Positions 32,408-38,856 of a stretch of DNA of 38,856 nucleotides are shown piece by piece. Position 1 is the stretch's first letter. Each line of letters starts with the position of its first letter. Location: the IMG/VR virus record IMGVR_UViG_3300033146_002524, positions 1 through 38,856 of that record; one strand, given 5' to 3'. Source of the stretch: a virus. The notes under the pieces were generated by a model that was not told where the DNA came from, ran no database searches, and saw nothing but the letters and a program-made list of their open reading frames with translations. Both the position numbers and the translations under genes were made by a program.

Positions 32408-33310
32408 CTAAATCTTGAGTTCTAAATCTGTAATATCGTCTTCGCCGAACATTTCACCGACGGGGGGCGGTGCTGAATTACCGCCCCGACCAGTAAACCC
32501 GTTTTTAGGGAAAACCGACTTCCACGCGTTATCTGTAGCGTCATTTAAAGCGTTTACCCAGCTTTCAGCGTTTAGACCTTTAAGCTTATTAAGTAGTGTA
32601 GTGGTTCCGCGTTCCGTAAGCGGTGCTTTCATACTTCTACGCTTTTCGGCGTATTCTCTAAAAGCTTCAAAAACCTTTTCGTCTAAAACTCCGAACTCTT
32701 CTTTAATTGCTCGTTTAGCCGTTCCTTGAATATCTGTCTTTCCCTTTCTTGCTCCTGTAGCTGAAGAAGGCTTAGCGTCGTCTTTTGGTTCTTTAACATT
32801 TTCTTCTTTTGGCTCTTCAGTCTTCTTTTCGACTTCACCACCCCAACAAACGCCTTCAGAAACCGAACCGTTACAGTCGTTAGCGTTACTATTGTGTTCA
32901 ACTTCTTTAAGTTCATTTTTGCCAAAAAACCCCCCACCGTTAATTTTTATAAATAAGTCATAATAAGAACTTGCTTCTACTTTTCTTAAAGCACCTACAA
33001 CAATAGGCTTTTTAGAGTGAAGCCCGTTAGGAAACTGAAACTTCAAAAACCCCGTAACGATTATTTTACCGTCTTCAGTTTCAATAAATTTAGTTCCAGC
33101 TTCAAAAGTTTTACTTACTCTTAGCTCTCTTTTAAGTTCATCAATAGAACCACTAAAGCCAGTATAGAAATTTAAAACTTTCCAGTTACCGCCCCAAACG
33201 CCTATAGAATTACATTTATCTATAATAAATAGATACGCTAATTTTGCTTCGGGTGTAAGCTCTGAAAAATACAAGCTATCCCATTTTTCGGTTTCAGTAT
33301 AACGCTTCAT
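32408..33310 (-). CDS. Replication initiator-like protein
   Basis: 300 aa. The N-terminal 110 residues (TETEKWDSLYFSELTPEAKL, AYLFIIDKCNSIGVWGGNWK, then VTGFLKFQFPNGLH) are the winged-helix domain seen in phage replisome organisers. A low-complexity Lys/Glu/Pro linker follows (about 155-195), then a C-terminal helical domain FREYAEKRRSMKAPLTERGT with LLNKLKGLNAESWVNALNDA and a DNAWKSVFPKN end, a common C-terminal part of initiators that bind the loader. It stands directly before the DnaC-like gene. Origin binding within this gene or in the repeat regions is inference. Confidence 0.75.
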   Translation of the reverse strand: MKRYTETEKWDSLYFSELTPEAKLAYLFIIDKCNSIGVWGGNWKVLNFYTGFSGSIDELKRELRVSKTFEAGTKFIETEDGKIIVTGFLKFQFPNGLHSKKPIVVGALRKVEASSYYDLFIKINGGGFFGKNELKEVEHNSNANDCNGSVSEGVCWGGEVEKKTEEPKEENVKEPKDDAKPSSATGARKGKTDIQGTAKRAIKEEFGVLDEKVFEAFREYAEKRRSMKAPLTERGTTTLLNKLKGLNAESWVNALNDATDNAWKSVFPKNGFTGRGGNSAPPPVGEMFGEDDITDLELKI

Positions 33311-33311
33311 T

Positions 33312-33677
33312 TTACCGCCCCATTAAAAGCTTTCTCGCTGTAGTAAATACTAAAGCACTACCATAGTCACCACAAAGAACTTTCTTCACATAAGCAGGCG
33401 TGTAAACTTTGTTTAACTTGTCGCTTATTGCTTTTGATAGTTCTTTGTAATCAACACCTACAAAGTCTTCAGCGTTATACTTTTCTAACATCGCTTTAAC
33501 ACGCTTAGAAGAGTAAACACCGTTATCTACACCGCGAAGATAAGCCGACGGTAATAGTTCACCGTAATCATTATAAACGGCTTCAGAAAGCCCCGTATAG
33601 TCTTTTTTAAGAAACTTCTTTTTAACCTTTGAAAGGTCTATAGTAATTTCTTCACCTAAAGCTTTTTTTATCATCAT
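33312..33677 (-). CDS. Small DNA-binding-like protein, 121 aa
   Basis: Starts with basic strands, then two similar helical units: GLSEAVYNDYGELLPSAYLR with GVDNGVYSSKRVKAML, and YKELSKAISDKLNKVYTPAY with VKKVLCGDYGSALVFTTARK. The second resembles the HTH-type word seen in small phage replication-region regulators (a helix, xYVxKVLxGxxxS, a helix). Two related halves suggest an internal duplication. Function unknown; likely DNA-binding. Confidence 0.55.
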   Translation of the reverse strand: MMIKKALGEEITIDLSKVKKKFLKKDYTGLSEAVYNDYGELLPSAYLRGVDNGVYSSKRVKAMLEKYNAEDFVGVDYKELSKAISDKLNKVYTPAYVKKVLCGDYGSALVFTTARKLLMGR

Positions 33678-33695
33678 TTACAAAATTCCTTTTGT

Positions 33696-33723
33696 GTAGG
33701 TCGAAGCAAAAGCCCCGACCTAC
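33696..33723 (-). other. Perfect hairpin between the SSB gene and the next gene
   Basis: 8-bp stem GTAGGTCG / CGACCTAC with a 12-nt loop and no T-run. The ribosome site AAAAGG of the 121-aa gene lies a few bases downstream. It could slow decay of the SSB mRNA or limit translation of the next gene. Confidence 0.55.
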
Positions 33724-33734
33724 TTAGTTAAAAA

Positions 33735-34322
33735 TTAAAATGGTAAATCGTCTTCAGAAGGAACACCACCGCCGAGCCTATTACCGCCCGCGTTCCCTGT
33801 ACCCGAAGAAGGTTTTACAGTAATAGGCTCGTAAATAAATTCTGCTGTTTTTGCTTCGGTATTTTCTGTAAGTTCCTTATAAGTCTTCTTCGTAGCATAA
33901 TCTAAGAAGTGTTTTATATTGAACTTATATTTTACCTTACCGTCGTTTCCTAAATACTCTTTACGCTGAAGCGAAACGGTAATTTTACCGCCCTCAACTT
34001 CGGGTGAATAAAATTCTTCTCTTCCGTTAAACATACGCTTAGCATAAGAAACCGTAGGAATACCAAGAAGTGCGAAAAGGCTATCTAACCTACGCTTTTC
34101 GTAGTGTTCGTTACCGTTGTTTTGTTTGTAATAAACTTTAAGAAAGTCGGTTTTCACTCCGTTATCAGTTTCAAAAGCGATATTTACAAACTTAGCCCCG
34201 TTCTGTGAACTTTCAAAAGTAAAGCGTTTAATTTCACCGCTATAAACTCCACTTTGAGAAATGTAATTACCGCCGTCGGCTTCTAAAGCCCCGTTAAAAT
34301 CAGTTTGAAATACTACAGACAT
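33735..34322 (-). CDS. Single-stranded DNA-binding protein-like
   Basis: 195 aa. The strand order GNYISQSGVYSGEIKRFTFE, AKFVNIAFETDNGVKTDFLK, then KFNIKHFLDYATKKTYKEL suggests an OB fold. A Gly/Asn-rich linker and an acidic tip SEDDLPF end the protein; DDLPF-type tips are the partner-binding tail of SSB proteins. It lies between the exonuclease and the replication genes, the usual place in Sak4-type recombination sets. Confidence 0.75.
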   Translation of the reverse strand: MSVVFQTDFNGALEADGGNYISQSGVYSGEIKRFTFESSQNGAKFVNIAFETDNGVKTDFLKVYYKQNNGNEHYEKRRLDSLFALLGIPTVSYAKRMFNGREEFYSPEVEGGKITVSLQRKEYLGNDGKVKYKFNIKHFLDYATKKTYKELTENTEAKTAEFIYEPITVKPSSGTGNAGGNRLGGGVPSEDDLPF

Positions 34323-34324
34323 CT

Positions 34325-35449
34325 TTAATTCTCCTTCTTTTTAACTAAAGACGGTTTCGGTGTTTTTCCTTCAGAAATCGCGTCTTTAAAAACTTCGTTA
34401 AATTCTTCTTTAGTTGCTTTTTTATTTGCTTCTTTACCGTAAACCGCTTTCATTAAAGCCGATTTTGACAAAGAAGAAACTTTTGCAAGTTCGTAAGGCT
34501 CAACTCCGTAACGCTCTAAAGCTATTTCTTCAGCTTTTACAGCGTCAATTTTAACGCGTGGCGAACCGAATTTTAAGCCCCACCCAGCTACAGCGTTTTC
34601 GTCTTCTGCTAATTTTGCTTCAGCGATAGCTTTTAAGTCTTTAGCCCAGTCTTCAAGAAGTTTAGCATAAGCAACAAGACCGCCCAGCTTTTCGGGTGAA
34701 AGTTTGGAAATATCAGTTTTAACAGTAATACCTTTAAGTAGCTCTTTACCTTCGGGAATTACTTTTTTACTCTCTGTAAGGCTTTTATTTCGTGCTTTAC
34801 AGGAAAGTCTTTTAGTACACCAACCGCAATAAGAATTTACTTCGGGTTCAAACTCTTCACGGTTAGAAAGCTTGTAAACCATTTCATCGAAAAACTTTTG
34901 TGTTTCTTCAAGCTCAAAAGTATTAGAAGTAGCTTTTTTCTCTCTACCATAAACCGCGTAAATATCAACTTTTTTACAGTCGTAAGCTTGCATAGCTCCA
35001 AGACCATAAACTTTTAATTGTGCTTCGAAATCTCGTTCTACACCGCTTTTATAGTCGATAACTATTACAGTATCACCCTTGACCGCCAAAACATCGGCTG
35101 TACCTGTTACCGCTGTCATATCAGAAGTAAAAGCTAAAACTTCTACTTCAGTTTCAGCGTCTTTAATACCAAGATTGTAAGACGCTAAAATAGACATAAT
35201 TTTAAAAAAGGCAAAATCAACATTATTACGCTCTTCACTTGTAAGCTTCTCGTGAAACTCACTACGCTTAGTAATATCTCGACCGCCTTTTTTGTCGGCT
35301 AAACCTATTTGGTATTCAAGCTCTTTATGTTGCAAGGTTCCACGAAAAGCGGGGCTGTTCTCTCCATCTAACCCCGTTTGGTCAGTTTCGTAGTGAATAC
35401 ATTTCGTCCACGCGGGAAACGAAGACGGCGAAAAAATATGATGGCTCAT
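34325..35449 (-). CDS. DUF2800/Cas4-like PD-(D/E)XK exonuclease
   Basis: 374 aa. The start IFSPSSFPAWTKCIHYETDQ and the word FRGTLQHKELEYQIG are typical of this family. The catalytic core is GTADVLAVKGDTVIVIDYKSG, with Asp and Asp-x-Lys, followed by EAQLKVYGLGAMQAY, the QLxxYxLG motif. Cysteines near 210-220 (YCGWCTKRLSCKAR) recall the metal-cluster segment of AddB/Cas4 nucleases, here with three Cys close together. It would resect DNA ends for annealing by the Sak4-like protein. Confidence 0.85.
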   Translation of the reverse strand: MSHHIFSPSSFPAWTKCIHYETDQTGLDGENSPAFRGTLQHKELEYQIGLADKKGGRDITKRSEFHEKLTSEERNNVDFAFFKIMSILASYNLGIKDAETEVEVLAFTSDMTAVTGTADVLAVKGDTVIVIDYKSGVERDFEAQLKVYGLGAMQAYDCKKVDIYAVYGREKKATSNTFELEETQKFFDEMVYKLSNREEFEPEVNSYCGWCTKRLSCKARNKSLTESKKVIPEGKELLKGITVKTDISKLSPEKLGGLVAYAKLLEDWAKDLKAIAEAKLAEDENAVAGWGLKFGSPRVKIDAVKAEEIALERYGVEPYELAKVSSLSKSALMKAVYGKEANKKATKEEFNEVFKDAISEGKTPKPSLVKKKEN

Positions 35450-35451
35450 AG

Positions 35452-36519
35452 TTAAGCCCCTTTCTGAATTGCTTTAAGTTGTTCAAGATTATTATAAAGT
35501 CGGTTTAAGCGTCCTTCGGGAATAGTAGCAAGCTCTTCACCTTCTTTTAGTGCAAGTTTAGAGCGAAGAAACGCTGTAGCAACTTCAAGACCGCCCAACG
35601 CGTCGGCTATAACTATCGCTTTGTCGGATTTGTTATTGTCTACTACAATATCAACGGCGGGCGGTGTTGGTTCGGGAATATCAAACGTAGGAATAGTCGA
35701 AGTGCTTACAGGTTCACTTACAGGAACCGAAGCCGTTTCTACAGGTGTAGAAGTTACAGGAACCGAAGAGGGAACCCCTACAGGTACTACCGACTCTTCA
35801 GAAGTTTTTACAGATTGACCAACCACCGAACCGACAACTTTGCCGAACTCGTCGTATTTAGGCAACGCTGGGGCTTCTTCGTCTTCGTCGTAAGCTACAA
35901 CACAATCGCTTATATAAGCTAAGTCATTTGGTACAACATCAGCGGGAAACATACCCAACGGGCTTTTTACCGTGTTTTTGCCGTTGTTTTTAACTTCAAG
36001 CCCGTAATTACCGTCGGCTACTGTAGTCTGAAGAACGATAGTAAAAAGAGCTTCAAAACCTATAGTATTATCTACCATTTTACCCGCTGTTTTCGCTTTA
36101 GTTCCGCCCATTCCGTCGTCTTCAATATGTGACAAAAAGAAAACAGTAATAGAAGAAGGTAGTTTTTTAACTTCATCGCTAATAGCTACGAAGTTTTGGG
36201 CTATCTCTGTAAATTTTTCGTAGCCTTTAATGTGGGCTTCACGAACCATTTTCATACCCGCTACAAATTGGTAATCGTCAATAACCACGAAACGCTTACC
36301 CGTATCTTTCGCATACTGTAAGGTTTTTGTAATACCTTCTACAGTGTCTGTTACGGCTAAATTTCCACCGCTACCACCGTAATACTTCTTTTTCCAACCG
36401 CGAAACGGTAACGCTTTACCGTAAACATTGATAATAACAGTTTCTTCAGCGGGTAGGTTTCTAATAGAGAAACTTTTACCCGTTCCCGAACCGCCTAAGA
36501 TTAAAATAGCGTTTGCCAT
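35452..36519 (-). CDS. Sak4-like RecA-fold recombination ATPase
   Basis: 355 aa. Walker A GGSGTGKS (residues 9-16) and Walker B RFVVIDDYQF (76-85) in an AAA_24-type core, followed by ITVFFLSHIEDDGMGGTKAK and GKMVDNTIGFEALFTIVLQT. These match Sak4-type phage ATPases that help strand annealing with a partner SSB. A long Pro/Val/Ser/Thr-rich linker (about 235-290) precedes a small C-terminal helical domain (LATIPEGRLNRLYNNLEQLK), which may bind the SSB or nuclease. Both partners are encoded next. Confidence 0.82.
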   Translation of the reverse strand: MANAILILGGSGTGKSFSIRNLPAEETVIINVYGKALPFRGWKKKYYGGSGGNLAVTDTVEGITKTLQYAKDTGKRFVVIDDYQFVAGMKMVREAHIKGYEKFTEIAQNFVAISDEVKKLPSSITVFFLSHIEDDGMGGTKAKTAGKMVDNTIGFEALFTIVLQTTVADGNYGLEVKNNGKNTVKSPLGMFPADVVPNDLAYISDCVVAYDEDEEAPALPKYDEFGKVVGSVVGQSVKTSEESVVPVGVPSSVPVTSTPVETASVPVSEPVSTSTIPTFDIPEPTPPAVDIVVDNNKSDKAIVIADALGGLEVATAFLRSKLALKEGEELATIPEGRLNRLYNNLEQLKAIQKGA

Positions 36520-36611
36520 TATTTAACCCCTTTTGTTAAAGTGTTGTAAATAGCTACTGAAGTCACGAATATAACCACAACTTCAAAAGCAATAAAAAGA
36601 ACATCGAACAT
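36519..36611 (-). CDS. Tiny membrane peptide, 30 aa, first early gene
   Basis: ATG at 36611 with GAAGGAAAGGCGG upstream, a strong ribosome site; TAA overlaps the Sak4-like ATG (TAATG). Sequence MFDVLFIAFEVVVIFVTSVA then IYNTLTKGVK: one membrane span and a short basic end. It is the first gene after the early promoter. It may be only a coupling leader for the ATPase or an early membrane-acting peptide. Confidence 0.6.
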   Translation of the reverse strand: MFDVLFIAFEVVVIFVTSVAIYNTLTKGVK

Positions 36612-36665
36612 TTTAACCGCCTTTCCTTCAGCAAAATTTTAAAGCGTTCTTTGTCGCTCGTATTT

Positions 36666-36695
36666 AATATAGTTTAATTTATTCTAAAAAGTAAA
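36666..36695 (-). promoter_or_regulatory. Main early promoter
   Basis: TTTACT (36695-36690), 18 nt, TATATT (36671-36666). Same 12-base start TTTACTTTTTAG and same spacing as the promoter at 29.0 kb. The leader to the first ATG is about 48 nt. Confidence 0.72.
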
Positions 36696-36719
36696 GCTTT
36701 TTATTATTTAAAATAAAAT

Positions 36720-36757
36720 ATTCTATTCAATTCTATTTAATATCAATTCTACTCAAT
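36720..36757. repeat. TATTCAAT-type repeats upstream of the early promoter
   Basis: TATTCAAT (36724), TATTTAAT (36734) and TACTCAAT (36750). The 25 bp at 36720-36744 match 15680-15704 with one mismatch. Lies between the late terminator and the early promoter, so it could bind a regulator or the initiator. Confidence 0.7.
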
Positions 36758-36795
36758 AATAAAAGCCCTACGAAAGAGCTTCGTAAGGCTTTGAT
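36756..36795 (-). terminator. Intrinsic terminator of the lysis/fibre block
   Basis: Stem AGCC-T-TACGAA / TTCGTA-G-GGCT with loop GCTCT, followed by TTTTATTATT. It separates the late genes from the early promoter. A second inverted repeat ATGATAGT / ACTATCAT follows at about 36802-36827. Confidence 0.8.
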
Positions 36796-36844
36796 AGTTT
36801 AATGATAGTCTTTTATAAAACTATCATAGAATTACTTAAAACTT

Positions 36845-37390
36845 TTAAAGAATAAAATCAATTCTTTTAAGTGAAGGAACCGAAGACGACACTACTGCAA
36901 GGTCGTCGGGGGATACTTTACTTTTGTTTTCAGTAATATTTACCCCACCGTAGAACTTCAGCAAATACGAAGCGTATTCACTACAGAAGAACTTCTTAGG
37001 GTTTTCTTTAACACGCTTAGAAAGAAAAGCAATATCACCCGCCCAATCGTATTCTAAACCTTTGCGAAGGTCTAAAGATATTTTTTTCCTAATCTCTTCG
37101 CGTCCTTTTTTGTCAAGCTCTGTAGAGCGTGAAACCTCTACTATTTTGCGTCGGCGTTTCCCTACATATTTTTCAAGGCTATTAAGCTGAAGCCCTTTAG
37201 ATGTCATTTCAGCGATAAGTTTTTGACCGCCAAAAGTAACAACTATAGCCGTGTGTGTAGCTGTAGTTTTTCGACCTTTAAAGAAGCGTCTTTTACGACC
37301 TGTTATTTTCCTAATAATAGCCCCGAACAGTGTAAAAGAAGCTATTGAAACAATATCACCAGTTCTTAATTTTGAATAATCAATTTTCAT
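36845..37390 (-). CDS. Permuted NlpC/P60-like (YiiX-type) hydrolase, endolysin candidate
   Basis: 181 aa. RTGDIVSIASFTLFGAIIRK opens the protein as in permuted papain-like hydrolases, then TTATHTAIVVTFGGQKLIAE with His46 and Glu61, and FFCSEYASYLLKFYGGV with Cys136. The order His then Cys is the mark of the permuted YiiX/YebB group. Such proteins cut amide bonds in wall peptides or lipids. Given that no standard endolysin is seen, this is a lysis candidate. It is the last gene before the terminator. Confidence 0.75.
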   Translation of the reverse strand: MKIDYSKLRTGDIVSIASFTLFGAIIRKITGRKRRFFKGRKTTATHTAIVVTFGGQKLIAEMTSKGLQLNSLEKYVGKRRRKIVEVSRSTELDKKGREEIRKKISLDLRKGLEYDWAGDIAFLSKRVKENPKKFFCSEYASYLLKFYGGVNITENKSKVSPDDLAVVSSSVPSLKRIDFIL

Positions 37391-37402
37391 TTTAAAGCCT
37401 TT

Positions 37403-38425
37403 CTATTTTGCTTTTATGATATAGTTAAATACTGTAAACGGTGGTAAGTTTTCGTGTGAAACCGACGCGGTTCTATCTTCGGGCGTTTCAGTAGCTGTTA
37501 AAGTGTGACCTTTAACGCTGTAAGTAGTTTCCGTTCTATTGTTGTCGCCGTTTTCGTTGTTGTTATTCCCGCCTTCTTTGTTTCCACTCTCAGCGTAGCG
37601 ACTGTTTATATAGTCGTGCTTGTGGTTTGGCATTTCTTCAAGACTTAAAGAAACCCGCTCTTCACCGCCTGTAGTACCTAAAGCGTGGGTAGGCGAAACA
37701 CCCATAGGGAAAGCACCTCTTAAGTCGGGTATCCCAAACTCTGAAGTTCCCGTACTACCATTGTCGTAAGTGTTGCCTATTACAGCGTAAAGAGCTGAAT
37801 AGTCGCCCGTTTTGCTGTAGTTTCCACCCTTACAAAATAGCCAAGTGTTATCGGGTAGAGTATCACCAGCGAACGGCATAATAGCCCCTATCGGTGTAGG
37901 TGCTGAAAGACTGCTATTTAAAACATTTAAAGCGTCTTTTACCGTGCTACCGCTAACACTACTATCGTTTTCAACTTCTGAAGCTTTAAGGTTGTCAAGG
38001 CGTGAAGTATTACTACTAATATTAGAAGCGTTTGTAGTAATATTTGAAGCATTAGTAGAAATATTCGACGCGTTAGTAGAAATATTTGAAGCGTTATCTG
38101 TAATATTGTCGGTATTAGCGTTTATTTTTGTAAGGTTTTCGGCTACATCAGAAGCAATATTAGCGAAAGCGGTTCCCAAATTAGAAATATCGGTTTCGTT
38201 TGCCGCAATTCGTGCTTCGTAGTCGTCGCTCTGCTGTTCAAGATAAGCAACCCAGCGGGCTACTAAGTTGTGTAGCCAGTTAAAATATTGTGCTGGTGGT
38301 TCTTCTCCACCGCTCCAGCCGTTAGTTTTTTCACCTTCCGAAGGTTCTACTATATCGGCTACGGTATTTTCGTAGTCAGTATCTACCGCAAAACGCGGTT
38401 TTTTAGTAGGTTTTGTTACAGCCAT
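37403..38425 (-). CDS. Tail fibre with phage collar domain
   Basis: 340 aa. N-terminal part PTKKPRFAVDTDYENTVADI with NGWSGGEEPPAQYFNWLHNL is typical of fibre attachment regions. A coiled middle has a heptad unit (NISTNAS) repeated about five times. The collar domain follows: PIGAIMPFAGDTLPDNTWLF, then YDNGSTGTSEFGIPDLRGAF and GVSPTHALGTTGGEERVSL, with a His-rich EMPNHKHDY and a C-terminal LPPFTVFNYIIKAK. Collar-domain fibres form short tail fibres that hold on to the cell. Confidence 0.88.
   Translation of the reverse strand: MAVTKPTKKPRFAVDTDYENTVADIVEPSEGEKTNGWSGGEEPPAQYFNWLHNLVARWVAYLEQQSDDYEARIAANETDISNLGTAFANIASDVAENLTKINANTDNITDNASNISTNASNISTNASNITTNASNISSNTSRLDNLKASEVENDSSVSGSTVKDALNVLNSSLSAPTPIGAIMPFAGDTLPDNTWLFCKGGNYSKTGDYSALYAVIGNTYDNGSTGTSEFGIPDLRGAFPMGVSPTHALGTTGGEERVSLSLEEMPNHKHDYINSRYAESGNKEGGNNNNENGDNNRTETTYSVKGHTLTATETPEDRTASVSHENLPPFTVFNYIIKAK
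38018..38107. repeat. Exact 21-bp periodic repeat coding the fibre heptads
   Basis: AATATT recurs at 38018, 38039, 38060, 38081 and 38102, an exact 21-bp period. Each unit codes seven residues of the coiled shaft. Changes in copy number would keep the frame. Confidence 0.8.
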
Positions 38426-38450
38426 TTAAAGCCCCTTTGTAAAATTATAA

Positions 38451-38856
38451 TTACCAAACTGAAGAAAATTCACCACCAACGCCCGCCCCCGCGTGGTAAT
38501 CACCAAACCCCTTACCAACACCGCCCGAAAACACAAAAGGGGTATCTGAAGAAGTTGTAAAAAATACACCAACGCCACCAGTTACAACACGCTTAAACTG
38601 CAAAAAAGTTTCTCGCGTTACCGTACCACCTGTAATGTGAACCCGAATTTTAGCGTTTCCAATTTCATCTATACGGTAGGAAACTGGGTTAAAAATTTTT
38701 TCAATAATCATTGTAAGCGGTTCATATTGACCGCTTGAATTATTGATAACTATTTCACCTTCTACCGCCGTTCTTAACTCTTCGTCGTCTTCTAAAATAG
38801 TATCTAATACTACTATCTTTTGAATTTGCCTAAGCTGTTTACCTTCAGCGTTTGAA
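38451..38856 (-). CDS. 3' part of join-spanning virion-associated protein
   Basis: This is the C-terminal part of the 166-aa protein that starts at 209. Bases 38743-38856 duplicate 1-114, so the unique part here is 38451-38742. An internal ATG at 38711 is not the true start, because the frame stays open upstream across the join. The last 45 residues are rich in glycine and aromatic residues (GGVGVFF, VFSGGVGKGFGDYHAG, ending SSVW). Such composition is common in phage fibre tips and adhesive surfaces, but no family is recognised. The collar-domain fibre gene follows 25 bp downstream. Confidence 0.85.
   Translation of the reverse strand, partial: SNAEGKQLRQIQKIVVLDTILEDDEELRTAVEGEIVINNSSGQYEPLTMIIEKIFNPVSYRIDEIGNAKIRVHITGGTVTRETFLQFKRVVTGGVGVFFTTSSDTPFVFSGGVGKGFGDYHAGAGVGGEFSSVW
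38743..38856. repeat. Terminal direct repeat, right copy
   Basis: Exact copy of bases 1-114. Removing one copy leaves a circle of 38,742 bp. Confidence 0.95.

Noticed and set aside
38451-38711. Separate 86-aa gene starting at 38711
   Set aside because: The frame stays open upstream across the circular join to a well-placed ATG at 209.
1-38856. Lysogeny module (integrase, repressor, attachment site)
   Set aside because: No integrase or CI/Cro pair was found. The small HTH proteins lie in the early replication operon and have no divergent promoter.

Overview
This window is the complete genome of a small contractile-tailed phage (myovirus morphology). It closes into a circle: bases 1-114 are repeated exactly at 38743-38856, and one reading frame runs in phase across the join. 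The unit length is therefore about 38,742 bp. Every convincing gene lies on the minus strand, so transcription runs from high to low coordinates. I see no integrase, excisionase, CI-type repressor, transposase, tRNA or CRISPR, so nothing supports a temperate life style. The host is not identifiable from the genes. Good sigma70-like promoters, AAGG/GGGG-type ribosome sites and a base composition of roughly 40% GC (by eye) indicate an ordinary low-to-medium GC bacterium.

Layout in the direction of transcription. (1) Early replication/recombination block, 36.6 kb down to 29.1 kb: a promoter, a tiny membrane peptide, a Sak4-like RecA-fold ATPase, a DUF2800 PD-(D/E)XK nuclease, an SSB-like protein, a small HTH-like protein, a replication initiator, a DnaC-like helicase loader, small regulators, a MazG-like NTP pyrophosphohydrolase and a RusA-like resolvase, closed by a terminator. 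No phage helicase, primase or polymerase is present, so the loader probably recruits the host replisome. (2) Accessory block, 28.9 kb to 26.1 kb: a second copy of the same promoter drives a zinc-ribbon/winged-helix protein, several unknown proteins and an Nmad5-like protein, ending in a strong terminator. (3) Packaging and head block, 26.0 kb to 16.1 kb: ParB-like protein, small and large terminase, DUF1073 portal, a gp7-type minor head protein fused to a predicted zinc metallopeptidase, a DUF2213 protease/scaffold, cement protein, DUF2184 major capsid protein and DUF4054 connector. (4) A 486-bp AT-rich, repeat-dense intergenic region at 15.64-16.13 kb. (5) Tail and baseplate block, 15.6 kb to 1.2 kb: completion and terminator proteins, DUF3383 sheath, DUF3277 tube, tail chaperone with a -1 frameshift, tape measure, Dit-like, plug, hub, spike, tip, gp25, J and a long tail fibre. 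(6) Lysis/fibre block, 1.25 kb through the join to 36.8 kb: a membrane protein, a DUF5675 protein, the join-spanning protein, a collar-domain fibre and a permuted papain-like hydrolase, ending in a terminator.

The main points for follow-up are these. The palindrome GATC is absent from the whole genome, and CATG, GGCC, CCGG and GCGC appear absent too. A short RNA gene with its own promoter and terminator sits inside the head operon. The minor head protein carries a HEFGH metallopeptidase domain. The tail chaperone has a textbook frameshift site. Two distant intergenic regions share repeats and look like replication or control sites.
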